From NCBI GenBank assembly GCA_964636985.1, contig CAZWSX010000006.1:186001-250000 (forward strand): 64,000 nt of DNA, read 5' to 3'. The notes under the pieces are model-generated. The model was not told the origin of the DNA and did no database searches. It worked only from the letters and a program-made list of their open reading frames with translations. This DNA comes from CAZWSX01 sp964636985. Its GTDB lineage: Bacteria; Planctomycetota; Planctomycetia; Pirellulales; Pirellulaceae. Shown here one piece after another: positions 53,474 to 62,283 of this stretch. The translations under genes and the position numbers were made by a program. Numbering within the stretch: position 1 is the first letter of the stretch; every line of letters starts with the position of its first letter.

Positions 53474-54052
53474 CTACTTGAACATTCCGCCCACGTCTAC
53501 CGGACCACGCTCTTTTTCCGAGATCTCAAAAAACGCCTTACGCTGGAAGTTGAGCATCCCAGCGATGATGTTGCTGGGGACCTGGTCGAGGCAGTTGTTG
53601 TAGGCGAGTACCGCCGCATTGAAGGCGCGCCGTGTAGCCGAGATTTGCTCCTCGACTTCGTTCAATGTCGCCTGCAACTGGAGAAAGTTCGTGTTTGCCT
53701 TGAGGTCCGGATAGTTTTCGACGGCGACTCGCAATTGCCCCAGCGCGCCGCTCAGTTGGCCTTCGGCAGCCATTCGCTCTGCCGATCCAGGCGGAGCCGA
53801 CGTGGCACTGTTTCGCAAGGCCGTGATCCGCTCGAGCAGGCCCGCTTCGTGCTGCATGTATTGCTTGACGGTGGCGACCACGTTGGGAATCAGATCGGCA
53901 CGTTTCTTCAGCATCACGTCGATCGAACTGAAGGCGTTATCGACGGCGTTTCGGCATCCGACAACGTTGTTGTACAAGACGGCGAATGCGATCAGCCCCA
54001 CAGCGACGACGGCGCAAAGCCCCATCAACACTACCGCGATGCCACCACCCAT
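53474..54052 (-). CDS. lemA: LemA family protein
   Basis: A 192-residue protein with one N-terminal membrane helix (AVVLMGLCAVVAVGLIAFAV) and the LemA helical domain: YNNVVGCRNAVDNAFSSIDV, KRADLIPNVVATVKQYMQHE, VENYPDLKANTNFLQLQATL and AVLAYNNCLDQVPSNIIAGM. The ATG at 54052 has AGGAG 10 nt upstream; a TTG at 54061 is too close to that Shine-Dalgarno. LemA is followed by DUF3137, a pairing common in bacteria; both are likely envelope proteins. Confidence 0.92.
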   Translation of the reverse strand: MGGGIAVVLMGLCAVVAVGLIAFAVLYNNVVGCRNAVDNAFSSIDVMLKKRADLIPNVVATVKQYMQHEAGLLERITALRNSATSAPPGSAERMAAEGQLSGALGQLRVAVENYPDLKANTNFLQLQATLNEVEEQISATRRAFNAAVLAYNNCLDQVPSNIIAGMLNFQRKAFFEISEKERGPVDVGGMFK

Positions 54053-54169
54053 ATACTTCAATCTCCTGGAGGGAAAATGGTTGTCAAAACGATATCAGGT
54101 ATTCGCAGGCCTTGCGCCAGTATTCGCTTAATGTCTTTCGATCAGGCGGCACCACCACCGTCCTAAAGA

Positions 54170-55159
54170 TTAAAAAGCCGCGAATTGGGGCCAAGAAACG
54201 GCCAATCGCTCCTTCAGGGGGTAATGGGAGTTGGCTGTCTTCTGTCGCCGTTGCGACGCGTGGAGGCGGTCGAGGCTCGTCGTCATCAGGACGACAATGA
54301 CCACGAAGTAGCCCATCACGCGAATCGCCAGGATGCGGCGGTCGTCGCCGAAAACAATTTGCCCCAAGTCTTGCATCATCATGAGTGCCAGGATCACCGA
54401 GACGAGCAGAGCCCCGGCGGCGATCCAATCGCTGCCCAGTAGCAACGGCTGCTCGCTGGCGGAGAGGGTCGTGAACAGCCACAATCCCGCCAACATCTGA
54501 AGCAGAGTTGGACCCAGCGCGAGCCAGCCACCTGCTTGCCGCAGAACGCGGAGTTGCTTTTCCTCCGCTTGTTCTCGTTCGTGACGCAGAACGAAACCAA
54601 GAATGCAGACACCCGTCGACGCGATCGCAGCCAGGATAAAGTGAACCGTCCGCGCCAGAATGGTAGGCGTCCACATCAACTCGAGAAAGGCTTTTCCGCG
54701 GAGGGCCACTTCACTGGGTTCCGCCCGGCCTGCCTCGACAGCGGCGATGCTCATCAAAGGTGGGAAGTGGTACATGAGGTTCGTGAACGCCAGCAGAATT
54801 ACCCACGTTCGCCAGCCCCAGCGGCTGGGAGGTTTATCGATCGAAGGAGGAAAGGCTACCAAGATTCCGGTGAGGAGCAGTGAGAACGCGAACTCGCCAA
54901 TGCCCCAGGCCATTTTCCAGCCAAGGCGGTGGGTCCACACGTGGGCGTAATTGGCGTTCCAATGGGCCCAACCCAGAAGCAAGCCAAACTGCACGCCGAG
55001 CAACAATCCGCCCAGCGACCAGATCATCATTTTGCGACTGGCTTTGGCCGCCAACGGAGTGCCGCGGCGATGCCATTCGTCCAAGACCAGGCACGCCAAA
55101 GGTCCGGCTGCACCCACGTTCATGCACAGCAAATGTCCGGCCAGCAACAAACTCGTCAT
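54170..55159 (-). CDS. Polytopic membrane protein of unknown function
   Basis: A 329-residue protein with about eight membrane helices, including LLLAGHLLCMNVGAAGPLACL, GIGEFAFSLLLTGILVAF and FILAAIASTGVCILGFVLRH. Several helices contain His (positions 9, 66, 76, 170), reminiscent of membrane cytochromes, but no known family is recognised. The C-terminal ~35 residues are basic. It is separate from the LemA gene by ~118 bp. Role unknown; a respiratory-chain membrane subunit is a loose possibility only. Confidence 0.65.
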   Translation of the reverse strand: MTSLLLAGHLLCMNVGAAGPLACLVLDEWHRRGTPLAAKASRKMMIWSLGGLLLGVQFGLLLGWAHWNANYAHVWTHRLGWKMAWGIGEFAFSLLLTGILVAFPPSIDKPPSRWGWRTWVILLAFTNLMYHFPPLMSIAAVEAGRAEPSEVALRGKAFLELMWTPTILARTVHFILAAIASTGVCILGFVLRHEREQAEEKQLRVLRQAGGWLALGPTLLQMLAGLWLFTTLSASEQPLLLGSDWIAAGALLVSVILALMMMQDLGQIVFGDDRRILAIRVMGYFVVIVVLMTTSLDRLHASQRRQKTANSHYPLKERLAVSWPQFAAF

Positions 55160-55365
55160 GCGTAGCGCTACCTCGATCCATAAGGCCCCACATTACGCCG
55201 GGGCATTTCTTCCCTACAATCGTCGCGAGCGGCATCCCATGGTCGTAACCGGCCCTTGAGTCTTGGCCCGCCTGAAAGTCCGTCGAATCGGTCCGGCTAA
55301 AATGCAAGTGGACCGAGTCGACTGGCAAGTTTACCTCGCACTCGAAGAGAATCGTACCCGAACCG

Positions 55366-56349
55366 ATGTTGATTTCGCTCGTCATCCCCGTCTTTAACGA
55401 ATGCGACAGCCTTCGCCCGTTGTGGGATGAGATTACGGTCGCAGCCAAGGCTAACGCGCTCGATATCGAGGCGATCTTCGTCGACGACGGTTCACGTGAT
55501 GACTCGTGGAAGACGATCACCGAGTTGGCCGCGAGCGATCCGCGCGTGCGCGGCATTCGCTTTCGCCGCAACTTCGGCAAGGCCGCGGCACTCTCGGCGG
55601 GCTTTGAAGCCGTTCGCGGTGAACTCGTCTTTACGCTTGATGCCGATTTGCAAGACGACCCGAGGGAGTTCCCCCGGTTCATCGCCGAAATCGAAAAGGG
55701 GAAAGACGTTGTCAGCGGCTGGAAGCAAACCCGGCTCGATCCGTGGCACAAGGTCTGGCCATCGAAAGTATTCAATGCGCTGGTAGGTTGGATGACAGGC
55801 GTCAAGTTGCACGACCACAACTGCGGTTTCAAGTGCTACCGCCGCGAGGTCCTCTCGGAGATCCGTCTTTATGGCGAGATGCACCGGTTTGTTCCTGTGC
55901 TGGCCCACGCGCGCGGCTTTGTCGTGGGCGAGATTCCCGTCCATCATCGACCGCGGCAGCACGGCGTTTCCAAATACGGCTTCGAGCGATTCGTGAAGGG
56001 ATTTCTCGATTTGCTCACCGTCCGCTTCCTGACAGGCTACAGCCAGCGGCCGCAACACCTTTTGGGAACGCTGGGTTTGCTGTCGTTTGCCATCGGCAGT
56101 ATTGGGATGACATTCCTCACGGGCACGTGGATTTTCGCCCAGATGTTTCCGGCGTGGAACCTAGATCCGCTGCATAAACGTCCGGCCCTACTTTATTCGG
56201 TCGCCGCACTCTTGCTGGGAGCGCAGTTGTTATCAATGGGCATCCTCGCGGAATTGATTGCCGCGCAGACAGGTAATCGAGCCCACCAGTTTTCGATCCG
56301 TGAGACGACCAAACCAAATGAGTCCCAGCCAGGCGGGGACGCGATGTGA
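55366..56349 (+). CDS. GT2 family glycosyltransferase (ArnC/DPM-like)
   Basis: A 327-residue enzyme with a GT-A domain: LVIPVFNECDSLRPLWDEIT, FVDDGSRDDSW, TLDADLQDDPREFPRF and HNCGFKCYRREVL. Two C-terminal membrane helices (GTLGLLSFAIGSIGMTFL and AALLLGAQLLSMGILAELIA) fit dolichyl-phosphate-mannose/undecaprenyl-phosphate transferases, which load a lipid carrier at the membrane. Its last codons overlap the next gene's GTG in the sequence ATGTGAGTG, so the two are coupled. Confidence 0.92.
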   Translation: MLISLVIPVFNECDSLRPLWDEITVAAKANALDIEAIFVDDGSRDDSWKTITELAASDPRVRGIRFRRNFGKAAALSAGFEAVRGELVFTLDADLQDDPREFPRFIAEIEKGKDVVSGWKQTRLDPWHKVWPSKVFNALVGWMTGVKLHDHNCGFKCYRREVLSEIRLYGEMHRFVPVLAHARGFVVGEIPVHHRPRQHGVSKYGFERFVKGFLDLLTVRFLTGYSQRPQHLLGTLGLLSFAIGSIGMTFLTGTWIFAQMFPAWNLDPLHKRPALLYSVAALLLGAQLLSMGILAELIAAQTGNRAHQFSIRETTKPNESQPGGDAM

Positions 56350-58037
56350 GTGCCGATTCTTCTGTCGACAATACAACGTCCCTGCGACGTCAGCTTTACG
56401 TCCTGATTGCGGTGGCCGCGCTGTGCGGCGTGTTGGGGCGGATTTACACGTTTCGCACGCCGGGTGTAAAGGATCGTCCAACTCCGTTTCTCAGTGCCAA
56501 CGATCGCAGCCGCTGGTGCACGATCGTTTCGCTGGTCGACTACGGAACGTACGCGATCGACGCGGTTGCCTTCGAACCCGAAACAGGCAAACGCCGCGCC
56601 GGGTTTCACACGATCGACATGGTCCGCCATCGCGGAACCGATGGACAAGACCACTACTATTCGAGCAAGCCAGTCTTGATGCCGACCTTATTGGCCGGAA
56701 TCTATGCCGTAGTCAAATTGGCGACCGGCGCCACGTTGTTCAGTCACCCGTTCTACGTGGGGAATATTGTCACCACGCTGGCCAACCTTCCGGCGATCCT
56801 TGGGTTTCTGGTTTGCATCGCGTGGTGGCTGGAAGAGTACGGCCGCACCAGTTGGGGCCGGCTAACACTGATGGTTTGCGCGGCCTTCGGCACGTTCCTG
56901 ACCACGTTCGCGATCTGCCTGAACAATCACCTTCACGGCGCCGTGTTCGCGATTGCGACGGTGACTATTGCCCAACAGATTCGTCGAAATCCAGCGACCG
57001 CCTCGCCGTGGCAATTTGCCCTCACCGGTTTCTTTGCGGCGATGGCCTTTGCAAACGAGTTGCCCGCGCTTGCCTTGCTGGTCTTAATTGCATTGGCCTT
57101 GCTAGTTGCTGATCTCAAGCGAACGTTGCTCTGTTTTGTTCCGGCGGTGAGCGTCGTTTTGCTGGCGATGGTCGGCTTGAATTGGTACGCCCATGGCGAT
57201 TTTCGACCGCCGTATAGCCACCGCAATGTTGGTACGAAGTTGGCAGACCTGCCTCTTTCGGCTACTGCTTTTTCAGAAGCAACCGATGACGCCAAACGCG
57301 ACGTTGTTTCGAAAACCGTCGACTCCGCGAAGGTTTCGGTTGGTGAGGGATGGCTGGTGGTGCCTGCTCGCAAGAATGGTCGCTGGGTAATTGCCGATGC
57401 CTCTGACGAACGGCGTTACGCGATTGCGCCGCAAAGCGATGCGAAGGCGAGTTTCTTGGTCGGAATCTGGCGCGCGGTATTCGGAAAGCCCACGCCGCCA
57501 TCCGACGAATCACTAGCGTTGTTTGCCTGGGACGACTGGTACGACTACGCCGGGACCTACTGGACCGACGAAAACGTCCAGGGAGTCGACAAAGGAGAAA
57601 AGAGCCGCGCTGTGTATGCGCTCCATGTGTTCCTGGGCCACCACGGGCTGTTTAGCCTGAGTCCGTTTTGGATCTTGGCCGTAGTGGGTGGGGCCGTCGC
57701 CATTGGGCGACGAACCGAACTAGCGCCGGCCGCGTGGCTGGGGTTCTTGTTGACGGGCGCTTGCCTATTCTTTTTCGTACTCGTCGTGCGCGAGGAAGAT
57801 CGCAACTACGGCGGAGTCACCAACGGCTTGCGTTGGCTGTTCTGGCTGATTCCGCTGTGGCTGGTGATGGCAATTCCCGCTGTCGACTGGCTGGCCGAGA
57901 AATGGTGGGGCAGGGGGCTCGTACTCGTGTTGCTGGCCGTGAATATCTTTTCGGCGTCGTATGGCCCGCTGAATCCGTGGAGTCATCCATGGCTGTTCCA
58001 CTATTGGGAACAGCTGGGGTGGATCAACTACCAGTAG
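56346..58037 (+). CDS. Polytopic membrane protein, possible GT-C glycosyltransferase
   Basis: A 563-residue protein with roughly ten membrane helices and one long loop (~residues 305-430) rich in Asp and Trp. The first loop has FLSANDRSRWCTIVSLVDYG and YYSSKPVLMPTLLAGIYA, similar to GT-C transferases that use a lipid-linked sugar. Coupled translation (GTGA overlap) with a GT2 lipid-carrier glycosyltransferase supports that reading; the acceptor is unknown. It converges on mnmE over 5 bp. Confidence 0.75.
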   Translation: MSADSSVDNTTSLRRQLYVLIAVAALCGVLGRIYTFRTPGVKDRPTPFLSANDRSRWCTIVSLVDYGTYAIDAVAFEPETGKRRAGFHTIDMVRHRGTDGQDHYYSSKPVLMPTLLAGIYAVVKLATGATLFSHPFYVGNIVTTLANLPAILGFLVCIAWWLEEYGRTSWGRLTLMVCAAFGTFLTTFAICLNNHLHGAVFAIATVTIAQQIRRNPATASPWQFALTGFFAAMAFANELPALALLVLIALALLVADLKRTLLCFVPAVSVVLLAMVGLNWYAHGDFRPPYSHRNVGTKLADLPLSATAFSEATDDAKRDVVSKTVDSAKVSVGEGWLVVPARKNGRWVIADASDERRYAIAPQSDAKASFLVGIWRAVFGKPTPPSDESLALFAWDDWYDYAGTYWTDENVQGVDKGEKSRAVYALHVFLGHHGLFSLSPFWILAVVGGAVAIGRRTELAPAAWLGFLLTGACLFFFVLVVREEDRNYGGVTNGLRWLFWLIPLWLVMAIPAVDWLAEKWWGRGLVLVLLAVNIFSASYGPLNPWSHPWLFHYWEQLGWINYQ

Positions 58038-58042
58038 CGCGG

Positions 58043-59416
58043 CTATTTCCCAATACAAAAGCGGGAAAACACGCGGTCCAACAGATCGTCGACGCCAACT
58101 GTCCCAGCCACCCGGCCTAGTTCATCGAGCGCCAACCGGATCTCGCCGGCCACAAGTTCGTCGCCAAGTCGAGAATGCGCCGTATCGAGTGCGGCCTGCA
58201 AAGCCAATTCGGCCGCGCGGAGGCTTTCGCGGCAGCGAACGGCCGTTGCGGGGACGACGTTGGACGTTTCGGCCTCGCGTTCTTGTAGTTTCATCGCAAT
58301 GGTCCGACGGAGGTCGGCGATGCCGTCGCCTGTGCGAGTACTTACAAACGCCGCATGTCTCTCCGCGAGCCACCTTTCCGTTGAGGCGTCGGCCGTAAGA
58401 TCGGACTTGGTGCCCACGAGTGTCTCGCGATCCGACGTGGCGCGTTCGCGGATTGCCATCGGCTCGGAAGTATCGACGCAGTGAAGCACCAGCGTCGCTT
58501 GGTCCTGTTGCTGGCGGCTGTGCTGCATCGCAGTTGCGTCGATCTCGTGGGACAGCCTCTCGTCGTGATCAGCCAACCCGGCGGTATCGACGAGCAAACA
58601 CTCGACGCCGCTAACGTTCGCTCGCCGCTCCACATAGTCGCGGGTGGTCCCGGCGACGGGTGAAACGAGCGCCACCGACTCCCCTGCCAGCGCGTTGAGA
58701 AGGCTGCTCTTGCCGGCATTGGGTGCTCCGACCAGTGCGACTCTGGGGATGGAAGTCGCATCGGTTCTTGACTGTGTCTGGGCGGAGAGTTGTTTGGTTT
58801 GCTCCAGTGCGCGGGATAGTCGGGTGACGACCTGTTCCGGCGAAATGAATTCGATGTCCTCGTCGACAAAGTCGAGCCCCGCTTCGATATCGGCCAGCAA
58901 GTCGAGCAAGTCGCCGCGGATTTGCGCCAGGGGATGAGCCAAGCCGCCGGCGAGTTGCGTTAGCGACGTGGCCAGTTCCCGTTCGCCGCGGGCGTCGATC
59001 ACGCCGAGCACGGCTTCGGCCTGCGTCAGGTCCATCCGGCCCGCCAGAAAAGCTCGCAGCGTGAATTCGCCCGGCTCGGCCAGGCGGCAACCGGCTTGGC
59101 AGAGCGCGGCGACGATTTGATTCAAGAGCGGCGGTGACCCCGGCGCGTGGATCTCGACCGAGGGCTCGCGGGTGTAGCTTTGCTTGCCCGGCCACACATA
59201 GAGCGTGACGGGCAAAGGTCGAAGGGAATCGCCGCGATGAAAGAGTGCTGAAAGCGCCATGGCCCGGCGTAGCTCGCCGATGCTTTCGGCGTGGGCGGGA
59301 CAACATCGACTCACACAGGCGCTGGCCTGTGGCCCGCTGACGCGAACAATTCCCGCCAGGCTGCTACCCGGTGCCGACGCGATGGCGACGATCGTGTCGG
59401 TGAGACTGAGACGCAT
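58043..59416 (-). CDS. mnmE: tRNA modification GTPase MnmE
   Basis: A 457-residue protein with the N-terminal tetrahydrofolate-binding domain (TIVAIASAPGSSLAGIVRVS), a long helical region and the inserted G domain: G1 GAPNAGKSSLLN, G3 DTAGLADH and G4 GTKSDL. The C-terminal FCIGK is the family hallmark, with its catalytic Cys. With MnmG it makes the 5-carboxymethylaminomethyl group of U34 in tRNA. It lies 15 bp after yidC on the same strand, a frequent bacterial neighbour pair. Confidence 0.96.
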   Translation of the reverse strand: MRLSLTDTIVAIASAPGSSLAGIVRVSGPQASACVSRCCPAHAESIGELRRAMALSALFHRGDSLRPLPVTLYVWPGKQSYTREPSVEIHAPGSPPLLNQIVAALCQAGCRLAEPGEFTLRAFLAGRMDLTQAEAVLGVIDARGERELATSLTQLAGGLAHPLAQIRGDLLDLLADIEAGLDFVDEDIEFISPEQVVTRLSRALEQTKQLSAQTQSRTDATSIPRVALVGAPNAGKSSLLNALAGESVALVSPVAGTTRDYVERRANVSGVECLLVDTAGLADHDERLSHEIDATAMQHSRQQQDQATLVLHCVDTSEPMAIRERATSDRETLVGTKSDLTADASTERWLAERHAAFVSTRTGDGIADLRRTIAMKLQEREAETSNVVPATAVRCRESLRAAELALQAALDTAHSRLGDELVAGEIRLALDELGRVAGTVGVDDLLDRVFSRFCIGK

Positions 59417-59431
59417 CGTGTTTATCGCGCG

Positions 59432-61972
59432 CTAGCGACCGCGATCCTTGCGCTGCGAGCGATCGCCTGAGGAGTCCTTCCGGTTGGGATTGGTATCCCG
59501 GCCGTTGCGGGCCTCGCGGGAGGCTCCCTTTCCTTCGGCCGCGTCGTTCAATTGAGTGACCCAGGTCGAAAACTTCTCCATGAAGCTCGGCTCGGCAGTC
59601 GCGAGTTTCTTTTTGCCGGGTGCCGTCCGGTTGTCGTCCGAGGACGGTTTGTTTGGCTGAGGAGGCTCGTCTTTCTTCTCAGCCTCCTCGTCTTTAAACG
59701 TGCCGTCGCGATTTTTTTGCGGCTTCGGCAGCATCTTTCGCTCGACGATGCCCCAGATGCTCGACGTGATGAAGTAAATACAAAGCCCGGCTGGAACCTT
59801 GTAGAACATCACGCCCATGAAGACGGTCATCCAGGTCATGATCTTTTGCTGGATTTCCTGCTCTTCGTTAGCAGGCGGCGGCGTGAACATCTTCTGTTGA
59901 ATGATGAACAGCGCGATTGTGAACAACGGCAAGATGTTGAAGTACGGCCCGAGCCAGCCGTTGGCTTCGTCGCCCAGAAAGGCGGGCAGGTACTCTTTCC
60001 ACTCGAACAAGAAGTCGGGGCCCGCGAGGTTGGCGCACCATTGCATGCCCTGAATCAACGGCGTTTCGCGCATGTTGATGTCGGACGAGAGGCAGCGATA
60101 GAGTCCGATAAACACAGGAAGCTGCAAGACCATCGGCCCGCAACCGGCCAGCGGGTTGACGTTGTGTTTCCGCCACAGCTCGCTCACTTCCTGCTGCTGT
60201 TTGACCTGGTCCCCTTTGTACTTCTCCTTGATCTTTTCCATCTCGGGCTTGAGGGCTTCCATCTTGGCCATGCCCTTGGCCTGGCGAAGGCTGATGGGCA
60301 ACATCGCGCCGCGGACCAGCACGGTCAGGAGGATGATGGAGATGCCGTAACTTCCGGTGACCCAGTGAAAGGACCACAGAATCTTCGACAGGAGTCGGGA
60401 AACAATGCCGAACCATCCGTACTCGATCAGTCCTCCCAAGCCGTACTGGTCGAGGAGTTGCTGATCCTTTGGGCCGGCGAAGATTACGTACTTGTCGGTC
60501 AGTTTCGCGCCCGGCGGAATCTTTTCGACGGCGCTGGTGAGACGGAACGAAGTGTTCGTCAATTTGTTGCGAGTCTTTTCGCGCGCTCGATTGAGCGGGA
60601 AGGCATCGGCCAACACCGAGTTGAGCTGCGGATTGCTGGCAGCGTTACGCTCCAGCACCTTTTCCGGCACCATCGCCACTGCGAAGTACTGGGTATCGGA
60701 GGCGACGTAGCGGAGTCGCCGTTCGTCGTTGGGACCGAGCAAAACCTTAACGGGCGGGGCTTTGGCCGCGAGTTGCTTGTCGGCCTCGGAAACAATCGCA
60801 GGCAAACCGGCCAGGTAGTGCGTTCCTCCCAGGTCGTAGGCGACGTCGCGAGCACCCGCGCCCGCCCAACCGGGATGGACTTTGACGTAGTACCACCAGC
60901 CTTCCGTCGGCAGTCCATTGGGACCTTCCAAGCGGTAAGAAATGTCGGTTTCCTTTTCGCTGCGGTTCTCGATCTCGACTTCGAGCGTGAGGTGTTGTTT
61001 GGGGCCGGCCGCACCATCTTTTGTGTTTGCCAGGCGATACCGTTTGATCACGCGCAGGTCGCCGGAAGCACCGATCTTTTTGAGATCGGCTTCGCTCAAA
61101 TCGAGCCAGAATTCGACTCCCGTGCCGTCTTCGAGAACCGTCACATTCCAGGAACTGTCATACAGCGACGGAAGGCCTTTGAGCTCGTTGTCGCCGGTCT
61201 TGGCAGTGGCCTCATCTACTTGCTTGAGACCCATCCGAAATGAAACCGGGCCAACTGGCTCGGCCGGTTTATCCTTGTCGACAAAGCTATTGGCGATCGA
61301 GTTGTCTTCGCGTTGGACCAAAGCGAGCGGGGCCCGGGTGAGTGTGACGCTAAAGGCGATTCGGCTCGCGCCGGCACCGCTGCCGCGTTCGACCTCGACC
61401 TGAACGACGTCTTTGGGCTTGGTCTTTTTATCTAAATACTTGGCCAGGCCCGCTGCCGAATCGATCGGTTCGCCGTTGATCGAGATGAGGCGGTCGTCTT
61501 TCGCGATGCCGCCCGTAACACCAGGCGCCGTGCCGAGGCTGGCGGGCGTCCCGTCACCCACGGCATGAATGACCGGGCCTGCTTCTTCGTCGACGAGTGC
61601 CAGGTAGCCCAGGTAGCCGCCGCGGCGCTCCATGTCGTGGTAATGGTCGCCCGACATTTCGATTCGCTCGACGCCCGCCCCGTGGTTGTCGAACGTCACG
61701 AGCATGGTGTAGCCCGAAGCGGCGTTCAGCGAACCGAGGGTGACGTGCTGGCGAGCAATCTCGGGGCGCGGAGGCGCCTTGGTGCCGTCGTCGTTGGTTG
61801 TTGCTTCTTCCTCCGTTGCGGCCTTGTCGTCCTCGATCGCCTTAACGTCGGTGGCGGCATTGGCGTTCGGTTTTGGCTTAGGAGGATTGATCTGCGAGTT
61901 GACCAGCATCCATAGGCTGATCACCAGCATCGCGAAGAGGATGAAGTTGAATGTTCGCTTGTCCGTATCCAC
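59432..61972 (-). CDS. yidC: Membrane protein insertase YidC with embedded PDZ domain
   Basis: An 846-residue protein, longer than the usual ~550. A signal-anchor (RTFNFILFAMLVISLWMLVN) is followed by an Asp/Lys/Ala-rich linker and then a PDZ-like stretch at ~132-212 (PASLGTAPGVTGGIAKDDRL, ISINGEPIDSAAGLAKYL, VVQVEVERGSGAGASRIAFSV). The YidC periplasmic beta domain follows, then the conserved insertase core with its five helices and KGMAKMEALKPEMEKIKEKY and QLPVFIGLYRCL. A Lys/Arg-rich tail ends it. Start is GTG at 61972 with GAGG upstream. It inserts membrane proteins; the PDZ addition is unusual. Confidence 0.93.
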   Translation of the reverse strand: MDTDKRTFNFILFAMLVISLWMLVNSQINPPKPKPNANAATDVKAIEDDKAATEEEATTNDDGTKAPPRPEIARQHVTLGSLNAASGYTMLVTFDNHGAGVERIEMSGDHYHDMERRGGYLGYLALVDEEAGPVIHAVGDGTPASLGTAPGVTGGIAKDDRLISINGEPIDSAAGLAKYLDKKTKPKDVVQVEVERGSGAGASRIAFSVTLTRAPLALVQREDNSIANSFVDKDKPAEPVGPVSFRMGLKQVDEATAKTGDNELKGLPSLYDSSWNVTVLEDGTGVEFWLDLSEADLKKIGASGDLRVIKRYRLANTKDGAAGPKQHLTLEVEIENRSEKETDISYRLEGPNGLPTEGWWYYVKVHPGWAGAGARDVAYDLGGTHYLAGLPAIVSEADKQLAAKAPPVKVLLGPNDERRLRYVASDTQYFAVAMVPEKVLERNAASNPQLNSVLADAFPLNRAREKTRNKLTNTSFRLTSAVEKIPPGAKLTDKYVIFAGPKDQQLLDQYGLGGLIEYGWFGIVSRLLSKILWSFHWVTGSYGISIILLTVLVRGAMLPISLRQAKGMAKMEALKPEMEKIKEKYKGDQVKQQQEVSELWRKHNVNPLAGCGPMVLQLPVFIGLYRCLSSDINMRETPLIQGMQWCANLAGPDFLFEWKEYLPAFLGDEANGWLGPYFNILPLFTIALFIIQQKMFTPPPANEEQEIQQKIMTWMTVFMGVMFYKVPAGLCIYFITSSIWGIVERKMLPKPQKNRDGTFKDEEAEKKDEPPQPNKPSSDDNRTAPGKKKLATAEPSFMEKFSTWVTQLNDAAEGKGASREARNGRDTNPNRKDSSGDRSQRKDRGR

Positions 61973-62283
61973 AACAACCTCATTCGCTCGCCCGGCTTGG
62001 GCGGAAATCCGTCTACTCGACGGTAGAAGAACCGGTCAGGCCGACCATTAATTCAACAAACCGCATGCGTATTGAAGGCGCAAGGGCACCGACAGCGCGG
62101 CAAACTCGTTATTGTCCCATCGGCGGAATCCCTTGCAATGCCGGAGCACTCCCTCAGAAGGGGATAAATGCGCAGAATTTGCGGGTTTTCGGGAGATAGA
62201 AGGTATTCGGTCTGTGCCGCCAAAACTTGAAAGGTGGGGCAATCCATCGCAAGTGCGGCTACCGCCGCGACAAAAGAGCCTTC
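61973..62283. other. Intergenic region upstream of yidC
   Basis: 311 bp with no supported gene. It separates yidC from a GYF_2 gene on the same strand. A fragment gtgcggctaccgcc at ~62255-62268, read backwards, shares the GTAGCCGCAC phrase of the 5595 repeat but lacks its hairpin. No rnpA or rpmH is visible, though these usually precede yidC. Confidence 0.6.

Noticed and set aside
59552..61243. Long plus-strand open frame opposite yidC
   Set aside because: It is a GC-bias shadow of the yidC reading frame with no family pattern.
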